A DNA stretch of 64,000 bases. Origin: Silene conica (Eukaryota > Streptophyta > Magnoliopsida > Caryophyllales > Caryophyllaceae). Of this stretch, positions 22,697-34,158 are shown piece after piece. The stretch lies in the NCBI GenBank assembly GCA_029255685.2, contig CM055312.2, forward strand, positions 80,792,369-80,856,368. Reading direction: 5' to 3'. The translations under genes and the position numbers were made by a program. The notes below the pieces were generated by a model. The model saw only the letters and a program-made list of their open reading frames with translations, did no database searches and had not been told where the DNA came from. Positions within the stretch are counted from its first letter, which is position 1. Each line of letters starts with the position of its first letter.

Positions 22697-23148
22697 TACA
22701 CATCCCATCTTATTGGGGTTGTGTTATGAGTTATGACCGTGGTGGGTCAGGTTGTTACAAATGGTATTAGAGCGACCCTGCGACCGTGTGGTGACCCTGT
22801 GGTCGGGATTACCCGGGTCACTCACCTAGCGGGGGAGGATTCTGGGCTTGGCTACGGTCAAGTTTGAGGCACAACGAGGACGTTATGTTCTTTAAGTGGG
22901 GGAGTTTGTAACAGCCGAAGAGTACGAGAGCAAAATTGTCCCACATGAGGAAAATATGAGTTTGTGTGCAGATTTGTCCCACATTGGTAGAATGTGAGGC
23001 TTGTGATATGTTTATAATAACTCTAACCCATCATTTAGTAACAAGGCCTTGTGCTTTTAGGCTTAATTAAGGACAATTATTTGGCCCAAAGGTACACATT
23101 CTATCTTATTGGGGTTGTGTTATGACCGTAGTCGGTCGAGTTGTTACA
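22697..23148 (+). mobile_element. TRIM-like retrotransposon with truncated 5' LTR
   Basis: The 3' LTR is 22907-23148 (242 bp, TGTAACAGCC...GTTACA). The 5' LTR is only its last 60 bp or so (22697-22759, ending gttgttaca). Between them are a primer-binding site TGGTATTAGAGC (22762-22773, one change from the initiator-Met complement), about 120 bp of non-coding DNA, and a polypurine tract aagtgggggag (22894-22904). No protein is encoded, as expected for TRIM/SMART elements. The missing LTR start abuts the gypsy integrase fragment. Confidence 0.8.
22762..22773 (+). other. TRIM primer-binding site (tRNA-iMet type)
   Basis: TGGTATTAGAGC directly after the LTR end; the usual form is TGGTATCAGAGC. 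It primes minus-strand DNA synthesis. Confidence 0.75.
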
Positions 23149-23397
23149 AAAATAATCGATACCTACTCTCACAGCTTGTATCACATCCGCTTTCCTTCTG
23201 ATATTTCTGGTTTCTTTCGGAGAAAAGATTAATCCAGGTACTGTAAAAATTATTATACTTCGCTTGATTTTCCAAATAAGCAAATATTCCGTCTTCTTAC
23301 ATTTTTGAATCATTTTGTGTTTTTCTCGGCTCACATTAATCGCGGGATTGGTTGTGTCGTATGGGCTTACGCTAAGCAATGCACTAACTGCAATCGT

Positions 23398-24219
23398 ATG
23401 GAATTTATGTGATTGTGGTACCGCGATTATTTCAGTCGAGAGAATGCACTGGCGGATTTGTGTATAACTACTGAAGTTAATGGGTAACTAATCAGCATTA
23501 CGATGTATACTTGAATAAAGAGATGTAGATGCTTTACTTTGACTTGAGAGGGTGAAGGTATCATACATCTCGGACAAATTAATGAGTAAGTAATGCTAGT
23601 ATCAGTTAAGTAGTACATCAAAATGCGAAAATGAAATCGTTAAATGGACGACGATATTGCGGGTTATTTTTTACGCAAAACCATGGAGCTAATAACTCAA
23701 ACATAGATGTGAATATGATAATGACAGTGAGAAGAAGAGAATGATAGCGGTAATTTGTTATTTGGTGGTCGGAGTAAGGAGACGAAAGTAGCTTGACGAG
23801 TAGATTAATATGGCAAGGGAAATGAAAGTTAAAAAAAAGTAGTAGTACTTCTCGCTGTGCCACACAGCGACAAGATGATGACTCCATTTCCACTAATCTT
23901 TATGCTATGTCCTTAAATCTGGTACCGTAACTAGTCGATGTCCCTGACAGCAACTAGTTTAACTTTATAGAAAAAAAATACCGAGAAATGATGACGTGGA
24001 CCCATTTTTGGTAAATAGTTTGAAACCGACGCTATTTTGTTAAATAGTTCGGTTTTCAACCCCAATTATGCAAAAACTTCCATTATGAGAGTATTATGTT
24101 TATAAATCTGGCTGAGCAATCAATGAAATCAACTCATTAAGTTCTTTCAAGTTGCATTAAATTGATACAATTAGAAACATATTGACCTTTTGTTTTTCTC
24201 AATCACTGATTTCGGTGAT
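23398..24219. repeat. 822-bp duplication, distal copy (3' flank of a receptor kinase)
   Basis: Nearly collinear with 24701-25522, offset by about 1303 bp. Its last 22 bases are the complement of the final codons and stop of the gene B kinase, and similarity ends exactly there. So this is a copy of the 3' end and flank of such a gene with the rest of the kinase gone. Open frames on the minus strand occur in both copies and are not recognised. Confidence 0.85.
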
Positions 24220-24479
24220 CATGTTGTAGTTACAGATGACCATGTTATAGTTACTTGTGACCATGATATATTATTATGAACTGTATGATGACTATACTTG
24301 TGTCTAAGTGTCCGGTTATTTGTTTTTGTTACCATGTTTTAGTTACAGATGATCATGTTATAGTTAATGGTGATCATGTTATATTCAAGGACAAACCCAT
24401 GATTTTTTATTCGGTGTAGCAAAAATCTAATATTGGTAATATTAAAAAAAGTCAATTACAATAAAATCAAACTAGCTTT
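24220..24479. other. Spacer between the duplicated blocks
   Basis: Contains several copies of gatcatgttatagttac-like phrases at short spacing (24215-24400). No gene seen. Confidence 0.5.
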
Positions 24480-24682
24480 ACAATATTCGATGAGTTCGCA
24501 GATCTAAAAATTGTTTTACAATTTCATCATCTGACACATTCATAAATACATCAAGTCATCATTCAGGTATTGATCTCTCATGCTATTACGCAATCTATTT
24601 TTGATAAACGACATTGCTGAAAATCCTCTTTCCGTAGTTGCGTTTGCTACCGGAAGAACCAACACAAGCTTTAGAGGCATGT
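24415..24682 (-). pseudogene. hAT transposase C-terminal (dimerisation) fragment
   Basis: The minus strand from 24682 reads MPLKLVLVLPVANATTERGF, then SAMSFIKNRLRNSM and YLNDDLM, the well-conserved hAT dimerisation region. A one-base shift at a TGA then gives NVSDDEIVKQFLDLR and a stop. Only the C-terminus is present and it is frameshifted. It resembles TTF-type/ZMYM1-like hAT proteins of plants. Confidence 0.8.
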
Positions 24683-24700
24683 AAACCTTTGAATGAGTCA

Positions 24701-25522
24701 ATGGAATTTATGTGATTGTGCGTACCGCGATTATTTCAGTCGGGAGAATGCACCGGCGGATCTGTGTATAACTACTGAAGTTAATGAGTAACTAATCAGC
24801 ATTATGATGTATACTTGAATAGAGAGATGTAGATGCTTTACTTTGACTTGAGAGGGTGAAGGCATCATACATCTCGGACAAATTAATGAGTAAGTAATGC
24901 TAGTATTAGTTGAGCAGTACAACAAAATGCGAAAATGAAATCGTTAAATGAATGGCGATATTGCGGGTTATTTTTTACGCAAAACCATGGGGCTAATAAC
25001 TAAAACATAGATGTGAATATGATAACGGTAGTGAGAAGAAGAGAATGATAGCGGTAATTTGTTATTTGGTGGTCGGAGTAAGGAGACGAAAGTAGCTTGA
25101 CGAGTATATTAATATGGCAAGGGAAATGAAAGTTAAAAAAAAGTAGTAGTACTTCTCGCTGTGCCACACAGCGACAAGATGATGACACCATTTCCACTAA
25201 TCTTTCTGTTATATCCTTAAATCTGGTACCATAACTAGTCGATGTCCCGGACAGCGACTAGTTTAAACTTATAGAAAAAAAATGCGAGAAATTATGACGT
25301 GGGCCCATTTTTGGTAAATGGTTTGAAACCGACGCTATTTTGTTAAATAGTCCGGTTTTCCACCCCAATTATGCAAAAACTTCCATTATGAGAGTATTAT
25401 GTTTATAAATCTGGCTGAGCAATCAATGAAATCAACTCATTAAGTTCTTTCAAGTTGCATTAAATTGATACAATTAGAAACATATGGACCTTTTGTTTTT
25501 CTCAATCACTGATTTCGGTGAT
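24701..25522. repeat. 822-bp duplication, proximal copy (3' flank of gene B)
   Basis: Runs through the 3' flank of gene B to the last codons of its kinase (25502-25522). See the distal copy at 23398-24219. Confidence 0.85.
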
Positions 25523-28500
25523 AGTTTCAGAATTTTCTAAAACCAGTCTTGGAGGAGAAGAGAGATTTCGCTTAGGCGGCATGTCTATCGACTCAAGGCA
25601 CCCTTGTAGCATGTCCACCACACGACTCATTGACGGACGATCTGACGGATAAGTCTGAATACACCATAAGCTTACCAAAATCATCTTTCTCTGTAGGGCT
25701 TGTTCCTTGGCATTTGTTGTTCCTTCAAATGGAGATTCTCTCTCAACTTCAAGTCGGTCGTATATCCACTCTGGAAAATATAGTTGACTACTTCTTTGTT
25801 GATCAGCCAACAAATTTTTTCGGCCACAAACCATATCTAAAACCATCATTCCAAAGCTATAAACATCGGATTTATGAGAAACTCCACCAACAGTCCTACA
25901 AAAAACTTCAGGAGCAATATAACCTATAGTCCCTCTGGTTTCCATCATTGATATGGTACTTTCTTGTAAGGGACATAGTCTTGCAAGCCCAAAGTCCGAA
26001 ATCTTTGGGCAGAACTTTTCATCTAGTAGAATATTGTGCGGCTTAATATCAAAGTGCAAAATCCGTGCGTTACAACCTCGATGTAAGTAGTCGAGTCCTC
26101 TTGCGATACCTATGGCGATATTAAATAGAGTTTCCCAAGGTAGGGATTGATTTATAGCACTTACACCATGAAATGTAAACTTTTCAAGAGATCCATTTGG
26201 CAAATATTCATATATCAAAGCTCTTTTGTTACCCTCAAAGCAAAATCCTAAAAGAGCAACAATATTGACATGGTTAGTTCTACTGATACTGGCTACCTCA
26301 TTGAGAAAGTCTTCCCCGCTGCCCTTGGATTGTTTCAACACCTTTACCGCAACAAGCCGGTCGTTCAATAGCTTGCCTTTGTACACAATAGCATAGCCAC
26401 CTTCACCAAGTTTGTCTTTGAAACCATTGGTCATTTTCTTTATATTCGCATATGTGTGTCTTGTCAAAGCCAGAGAACCATAAATTTGCAAGAAGGCAGT
26501 AACATTTGGGCACTTTGTTGCCTTTGACTTCCAGAAAATGCTAAATGTCGTGGTTGGTCTTTGTCTTCTGAGACAACAAAGCGTAAATGTGCTCGCTGCA
26601 AAAAAAACTGTAGAAAGTATATTTGTATTAAAATTGGTAGATAAATTTAGGAAGGAATGAATTAGTGGAGGAAATTAATTTTGAAATTAACAAACAATTT
26701 TAAAAACCAAATCCGAACCGAATACCGTAAAATGAAATCCGGAAATTCTTTTTTTCGAATCCGGTATCCGAACTGAATTTGTTAGGGTTGAACCGGAGCG
26801 GATATGGTTCTCAATAATCCAGAACCGGTACCCGGTTTTTAAACCGGTTTAATGAAAGTTGATAAAATCATTTATCATTTAAAAGACTAAAACTCTAAAA
26901 TTCTAAAATCCTCTAAACAGTAAACACACAGAGCACGCCTTCCCTTTCCTCTTTCAAATCGGCTTAATTAAGGAAATTTAATATTGAAAAACTAAGACTG
27001 GACTTTTAAGAGGAAAACAGGCGAACAACTGATTTAGTGAAACCGGTGGCAAATCGGTGCGGTTTATCCGGTTTTTCGGATGCGGTTTCCGATTAAAAAA
27101 AAGTGGTATACCGAATTAACCTGGTGCGGGATCGGTGTCAGGAATAAAAAAAATTTGAAACCGGTCGTTACCGCTCCGGATTGCAAAACGTCATATATTT
27201 TACACATCATAACCCCATTAAAAGATCCATAAAAAACTCTTGATCATCCGTACTAAACCCAGATTTACAACACTCTCTAACGAGCATTACTTTACACACT
27301 AATCGACCCAACATAAGATTACTTTTGTCCACCGACCACCGTGTTGATAACCCCTGGAAAGTCTGTACTCCCACCTTTCCAACGAGTCCAAGAGCACCTC
27401 AAACCAACATCATTTGTTATCTCAAACATTGACTAAAAATCACTTAATTGCAGGTGGTCAAGCTCCAGCCAAAATGTGGTGTTTGATTAAAAAAACTTAT
27501 TAAAAGTTATGTTGGACAAACGTTTTTTAAAGGTGGTGATAGGAAAAAAAATTCGGAAGGTTATTTTTGACCAAAAAAGAAACCTAAGTATATAGTCATT
27601 GCAAGACCAACTTGTTGACTGTAATTATGATCGAAACGTTAAAATGCTGTATTAGAAATTATAGTAAGTCTTGCTTGCGACGGGTCATTATTTGTGACGG
27701 ATATTTTGTGAGATAAAATGGATACAAAATGAGTTAGTGGAGAAAGGGGACCACATGAATAGTGTTAGAGAGAGAAAAAAAGTGGGTATTTTGTGAGAGG
27801 AAACGATATCCATCACAAGCTTGCGACGGATAGTGCCGTTGCAAATAAGAATTTGCGTAGAAATTAAAACTTGATGCTCCAAATAAACTACAGTTTACCT
27901 GATACAACACAACTGATGACCAAAATGAGAGCCACTCCAACATGTAATCCTGAAAAAAAAAAATACAAAATTACAATCTGGCGTTATTTAGTACTCCGTC
28001 TGTGTCAGTGATAAGTTTACACTTGTTTTATTTTTTCCTTATAAATTTTTTAAAAAGTGTAAACATATCATTGGGACAGGGAGATTAACTAACGTGATAT
28101 AAATGTGATATAAATAAACTTGGAATCAAGATTGTATAATACAATTTATATGATTATATGATTTTTTAATGGTTGTAATTAATTGGTGGGTTGGTGATCT
28201 TGTATTTATCATTTTTAGAGTGTAATCGCGTTTTTAACAAAAATAGAATTTTTCTGTGGCCTAAATGCTTAACTCATGATCATTTTTTTACACTCCGAAC
28301 TCATGGCAAGAATTACGGTAGTCAAACTTTAAACATGACTGGTCATACCTTTTTGTTTTGAATTCTAAATGCGGCGTTTTCTTATCAAACTTATCGTCTT
28401 TACGAAATTTTTTATTTGAAAAAAACTGTTGCATTTGGAACTCTAGTTTGTGTGTTATTGCTAGTTAAATGCTTTTTTTTGTGAAGATGTTAACTAATAA

Positions 28501-31500
28501 CCAAAATCAAAAGAAAAAAACTACATAAAAAGTGAAATAAATAAATCAAATTATATAAAAGATTAACTTAAAATTAAAATAATAATATAAGTTTCATAGA
28601 AACTAGTAACCACTTTGAATCAAATGGCTAATTATTCACCATCACTCAAATAAATTAATTAAAAAAATAATAATTGTACATGTCATGTCATGGTTTGTTT
28701 TGATTAAAATAAATTTGTTAACCAAAATATGTGACATATATATTAGCACAAAAATTTCAGAAAGACGGTATTTTAATAGCGTTATTGAGAGGGTTCTCAC
28801 ATGATAGGGTGAGAGACACACTAAAATTTTTGTTTTTCTATTATGACTCTCACTAAATGAATGAGATCTCCCACGAGACCTATCACAAATTTTCAATTTA
28901 AATGAAAGTATCATCTTAAGCTTAAAATGGGTCAAATAATGACCCATTATTTACATAGACAGGACAAACATCTTGCTTTTTCCCCTTGCTATTTCAGTTT
29001 TGTCTTATCCATACAAGTGAATATTATTTGACCCGTTTTAACTTAAAATGGATATATCCGTCCTAACTCCTAAGTAAGACTGATTGTGTTGCATAAATTC
29101 TACTCTTTAGACCACAGGTTTGGATCGAGACAATTCGAGTTGTAACCATTTATTTCAGGTCGATCTTTTTTCGGGTTAGTTCGATTCGAATTGAGTCATT
29201 TTTGGATTAAGCGGGTTGTGTTATTTTAGGTTCAAGTCATTTTCAGGTCAATGATTACGAAAAAAAAGTGTGTTTATTATTAATACCTATTTTTACTTTA
29301 GTGTATATCATTGATTCTTTATTTTTAACGTATAGTATATATTAAGTGCTGTTAAATTAGTCATTTTAAATTTTTTTTTATTTAGGGTGTGTTTGGATAG
29401 AGAGATTTGGAGAGAGAAAAAAAGAGGGAGAGTAGGTAATTTCAAATCGCTTGTTTGGATAGGAAATGAGGGTAGAGGGGAATGAAGGGGGAGATTTTGA
29501 TGGATCCATTTTCCCTCCTCCAAGCCTAATTAAAAAATTTCCACAATAGGGAAGGTTTGGAGTAAAAATGTATCCAAAGTTTCCAAACAACCAAATTTCA
29601 TTCCCCCTCCCCATTCTCTTGTCTTCTCTTCTTTACCCTTTTCTCCTTCCCCCTCCTTTCCCTTTCCCTCCAGTTTTGCTATCCAAACACACCTTAAAGT
29701 TATGTTTTGTCAGGTCATTTTTGCGTCTTGGTGGTTATAGATGGATCATTTCAAACTAGACCAGTTTCGGGCCGGTAAAACTCGGGGTCATGTTCAGGTC
29801 GGGTGAATTCGGGTTACTGGTCATATGCAAGCGTTGTAATTCAACTTAAATTTCATGTCTCGCCTCGGCCTTTTCAGGTCGAATTGATTTTGTGAGGTCT
29901 ATTACTCATATTTTCACTCATCATGTTGTAATCACGATTACTTTTACTACTCCCACAGTTATTACTATTAAAAATAATAAACTAACGTAATTACCGTGTT
30001 AATTAATCATTAGTTAATATAACTTTCTGAAATTAAAATATTGTAAATTATTTTTAAAAACAATTGTTCATTTTCTTTGTAACCATAAACTCGACTCGAA
30101 AAAACTCTCATTTCATCTAAGGAAAACCTGTAACCATGTTTCATTTATTTGTAGACTTTGTCACAGATAAAATTATACATCCAGATGTATATGATCATCG
30201 TACATCCAAATATCGAATAATTGAGTTTATATGCAATTTTGTAAATACTTTGAAATGAAACCCTAATTTTGTAATTAATTTGGATTAGAAGTCTAGAACC
30301 TTTTTTAAGAAAAAAATTTCATAGTAGAAAGGATTTCCTTTTAGAAGAAATAGAGTGGATGTCCTCTTGGAAGAAATAGAGTGTTAATAGAAGACTCATC
30401 CTCTAAACCTGGAATAAAATACAGTATATTGTTGGAACATTAAGTTTGTGAATTGTGGGTTTCTCCCACATTGAAGAATTAAGTGCAAAACATGTGCTTA
30501 TATGGAATTAAGTCTCTAGTTTATTAATTGGAGTATGGACGACTGTTGTATGATTACTAGTCTCTTGGGCCTAATCCTTATCCTTTAAGAATGTCGGTTT
30601 CCTGGATCAAACACTCCCTCTTTGTGTATTATAAATACACCCATATACCCACTCATGCCCCTCATTCTAATAGAGCAATCACAAACTATTTCCATAATTT
30701 CTGAAACGCAATTTATTTTCGCAGTACATTTTTTACTCAATACAGTACTTTTTATACCAAATTTTTCATTTGTTGCCCTTTCCTAGAAAAACATGCATTA
30801 AACCTAATTCTCTCTTCCTTCTCTCTAATATTGAAACATTTATCATCCTCCACCCCATTATTAAAATTTACAACTATGAAGGATTATTCAAGTATTCAAT
30901 TTCCTAGAAAAACGTGCATTAAACCTAATTTTCTCTTCCTTCTCTCTAATATTGAAACGTTTACCATCTTCCACCCCATTAAAACTTACAACTATGAACG
31001 ATTATTCAAGTATTCAAGTGACGAACAGGCAATTAATTCATTAATCTTTTATTAGTTAGTAATTTGATTGTTCTTTAATAATATATTTTCTTTTTTAATT
31101 AGGGTTTGTTCATGCATATGAAAAAAGAATCATGGGTAATTATTTAGAAACGAATTGACATGCTTAATACTACGTAGTACTTCAATTGATATAGAAACCA
31201 AATCAACATATGTTAATTGATTAATCAATCTTTGTCAATTAGCACTAAACAAACGTATTTCATTGATTTGGGTTTTTTTTCGTTTTACTCAAAGTAGTAC
31301 AGTTATCTTTTGTTTCTTTTTTTCCTTTTTTTCAATATATTCTTAATTATTATGTTACCTTACGTTAATTTTCGCGCATATTGCTTTTTATAAAATTACT
31401 CGTCATGAAAATAGGGTACAAAAATTTAATAAAATAATAAAAATAAAATAAAACTAATAATATTTATACTATTGATTTTCGCAGTACACATTTTACTATA

Positions 31501-32506
31501 TTGAGTAAAAATGAAAAGGAAAATGAGAGGGGCAAAATTGTCAACAGTGTACTGTATTGAGTAAAATGTGTACTGCGAAAATCAAGACCCTTTCTGAAAT
31601 TCAATAGACTTTAATATAACAGTATTGTATCCCGAAGGATATGCCCAAAATAGTGGGGCATAAATTCCTTACGGAAAGTATATAGCAATGCCTTACTGCA
31701 AATTGTAATTTTGTTTTATAAATAATTAGTATAACATATATCACAAATTTGTTCAAATGCAGGAGCGAGAGCATACTTGACTTTTTGTAGAAGCATGCAA
31801 AATGTGAATCATCAGATGATCCACAAGTACCACCCTGCCGGATACATTTGACACATTCAGACGAATACTCATATCCGACCTCAAACCCCTGCTCTAAGAC
31901 ATCTGTAATTGCTTTCATTTTTCCTTTATTATAAAAAACCAACTGGTCCTTAAGAACTGGGAACTCAAAAGAGCTACAAGATGCATATTCCGTTATATCT
32001 GACTTGTTATGCACGTAATAAGCTTCATAATTATCGGTTGGAGATCTGAAGCATGGAACTTGGTCATGAAGATGACCCATTGATATTTCCATTGGGCAAT
32101 TGTAGATAAATGTAATGCTCTCATCATTTGAGGTCATCTTGAACAACTCACTAATATACTCCCTACTGAAGTTATTGCAGGTAATGTTTTCAAACCCACG
32201 GAGCTCAAGGATAATATTAGTCTGATGAACTTCCATGCTGAGAACATGATAGGTCACATATTTGTCTTGATCGATAACTAGTTGGAGTTGATCTCCCATA
32301 TCACTATGCAGGCATTGGAGCTGCAAGGACAGTTGGCCGCAATATTTCGGCCTCCCGGGCCCCCAAAATGGGTATCCAACATGTGAATAATTTCCACATG
32401 AAAATAATGGTGAAGAACAAGTCTCGTACCTGGTATCAACACTAACTGATGAAGGCAATACAAGAATAATGATGGAAACAGCAAAGGAAATAGCAAAAGG
32501 TAACAT
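25502..32506 (-). CDS. Receptor-like kinase B, LRK10L type with non-RD kinase (3 exons, TE-filled introns)
   Basis: Proposed exons: 32506-31777, 27949-27899 and 26595-25502; phases fit (1 nt left over at both junctions) and give 624 residues. Exon 1 encodes a signal peptide and GUB_WAK ectodomain of exactly the same length (730 nt) as gene A exon 1, with about 37 residue changes. Exon 2 (51 nt) encodes the transmembrane segment (HVGVALILVISCVV). Exon 3 holds the juxtamembrane part and a kinase: LGEGGYAIVYKG, VAVKVL, HFDIKPHN in place of HRD, DFGLAR, GTIGYIAPEV. HFD marks a non-RD kinase, as usual for LRK10L-2 types. Introns of 3.8 and 1.3 kb are crowded with MITEs. Joining exon 1 to the rest across 3.8 kb is inference from phase and order; the halves could be separate pseudogene pieces. 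Likely plasma-membrane receptor. Confidence 0.7.
26700..27190. mobile_element. Probable non-autonomous DNA transposon in gene B intron 2
   Basis: Dense ccggt/accgg motifs at both ends, with inverted phrases aaccggagcgg (26795) and taccgctccgg (27170). The middle is AT-rich and non-coding. Exact termini not determined. Confidence 0.4.
27663..27840. mobile_element. MITE in gene B intron 2 (copy 1 of a family)
   Basis: Begins agtaagtcttgcttgcgac and ends with tcacaagcttgcgacgg in partly inverted form. A second copy lies at 45004-45170. Both contain ggagaaaggggaccacat. Superfamily not clear. Confidence 0.6.
27995..28085. mobile_element. Degenerate Stowaway-like MITE in gene B intron 1
   Basis: Inverted phrases agtgataagtttacactt and aagtgtaaacatatcattg, with ctccgtctgtg and cagggag at the ends, about 90 bp. 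Confidence 0.5.
28770..28885. repeat. MITE-like block, copy 2 (gene B intron 1)
   Basis: Shares atagcgttattgagag, tctcacatgat and ctcccacgagacc with 5036-5165. Confidence 0.45.
29385..29693. mobile_element. Tourist-like MITE in gene B intron 1, 309 bp
   Basis: The ends GGGTGTGTTTGGATAG and CTATCCAAACACACC are inverted repeats, flanked by TTA on both sides (29382-29384, 29694-29696). The arms are purine-rich and pyrimidine-rich. No transposase. Confidence 0.75.
30432..30720 (+). mobile_element. Possible small LTR (TRIM-type) in gene B intron 1
   Basis: Starts tgttggaacattaag, has ttctcccacattgaag near the start and a TATA-like tgtattataaatacaccc near 30637-30654, a layout of small plant LTRs. 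No partner LTR or target duplication found. Confidence 0.35.
30781..31020. repeat. 121-bp tandem duplication in gene B intron 1
   Basis: tcctagaaaaacatgcatta at 30781 and its near copy at 30902 start two adjacent 121-bp units that differ by a few bases. Confidence 0.8.
31474..31587. mobile_element. Small MITE near the start of gene B intron 1
   Basis: The arms gattttcgcagtacacattt and its complement (aaaatgtgtactgcgaaaatc) enclose about 40 bp. A single arm of the same family lies at 30716-30750. Superfamily not determined. Confidence 0.7.
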
Positions 32507-33479
32507 TTGAAAATCCCAAAATATAGTACTTCTTGTAAGTGGAATTTCAGATGATGTAGTGTTATTTTTGTATTGTTGTATTGTATAATCAGGAAGCATT
32601 CTCATGTTCTCCTCCGTATAGCATACATATACTTCCTAGATAACGGGACAAGTCTTCGTCGACTCCATTTGAATTGCTTGGAGTCTTTGGAAGACTTGAT
32701 GAAAGTGACACTGCTATTTTTTCTCTAGAGTTGCTTGGAGTCTTTGGAAGACTTCACGAAAGTCCATTCAAACCTTATCGCCTACACTACATAACTTGTC
32801 AGATTATTGATTGGGTCTTGTTAAGTTCCATTGCGATCATAAATGCATACACTTGCGTGTATTAGGGGGGAGATAATAGCAAAAACTCGTGTAGGACTTT
32901 TGTCTCGTCGTATTCTATCGGACTATCGGAGATAGTGTTGTATTAGCCCTTAATGACACAAGGTAATACAGAATTAACCCAACCAATCTAGAGCTAGTTG
33001 ATCTCGAACACCGTTCATTAACAATAAAGACGCGACAATGACACCTAAAACATACTTGGATCGAAAATGGTCCGACCTGAAATAAACATAACCGGAATGA
33101 CTAGAATGAACCCAGGCAAACTTGACCCATACACTGTTTGTCAAATCTAGCCTAATAAAGTTTTGAAGTAGCATATGTCCTCATAAAAATGACCATACCA
33201 AATACCAATCCCAGGGACCTGATACTTTAAAGCACTTTCTTATGACAGTGCAACAGGACACCGGAGACGCGAAACTTCAGCCGGTACGTAATCCAAAACA
33301 AAAACACAGATCATATCACGAACGTGGCATCATCGCTGATTGACGAAAGTAGCACAAGGAAGAATGAAAACAAAGTGAAATTGAGAAGGCAAACATGCAC
33401 AAAATCCGGCAAAAAGGCTAATCCGTTCCTATAAATTTCTGATTGTAGGAGATGGAAAGGCTCGAAAATGAGACGGTGT
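32507..33479. other. Upstream region of gene B
   Basis: 32655-32722 and a partial second copy at 32725-32770 (gttgcttggagtctttggaa) match the upstream block of gene A. An in-frame upstream ATG at 32605 exists, but 32506 gives the proper signal peptide. From 32880 to 33479 nothing is recognised. Confidence 0.45.
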
Positions 33480-33850
33480 TATTTGGTCTTTAGAATATAT
33501 CTTTCATTATCTTATATAATCCAGTGGTTAGGCCAAGGCTCCATCGTCAAACTTACAGGTTTATAAGTAAAAAATCACAGTACATGACTAAAGATACGTC
33601 CTTTTCTTAATTTAGGAATACGCTCCCTCACTCGAATGCCCGTTGGGCTGGTTTCCACTTCGTGGGTTTTTGAGGTCGCCAGGATTCAAACCCGTGACCG
33701 GAACACTGGCTCTGATACCATGATAGATGAACCGTCTCAACCAAAATCTTAAGGTGATGATTGAGGCCCAACTATTATTAATATTCCTAATAATTTCAAT
33801 CATATGCGACTTAGGGAGACAGCGTTTCAAATAATTTTGTAAAAGAACCT
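33480..33850 (-). mobile_element. TRIM-like remnant with primer-binding site, minus strand
   Basis: gctctgatacca at 33710-33721 is the complement of TGGTATCAGAGC, a perfect tRNA-iMet primer-binding site. It is preceded on the minus strand by an LTR-like end (gacggttcatctatca) and followed by ccggtcacgggtttgaatcc. Non-coding. LTR ends not mapped. Confidence 0.55.
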
Positions 33851-34158
33851 GAATTCTCGTCTTCATCGGCTCCAATGCCTGATGTTACCTCTGTATTGGA
33901 ATTATGAAATTGGAAGGAGTACTATTCAGAATTAACCGCATGTAAAAAGACAATCAATCATCTGTACAACCCAACCCAGTTTTACTCTCCTAAGAATCAA
34001 AATATTCAAACTTTCACAGAACAATACTAGTAAACTAACAATAATCCGAAATACACAATTTCACAAATGGGACAATTTACATTCTAGAGTCCCTTAATCA
34101 TCTATAATACAGGCAAATACCAATACGAAACATATGAAGTTTCGCTCGCTCTCGAGTC

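Noticed and set aside
23427-23893. Minus frames repeated at 24731-25197
   Set aside because: They look conserved only because the 822-bp block is duplicated; changes between copies do not favour synonymous sites by eye.
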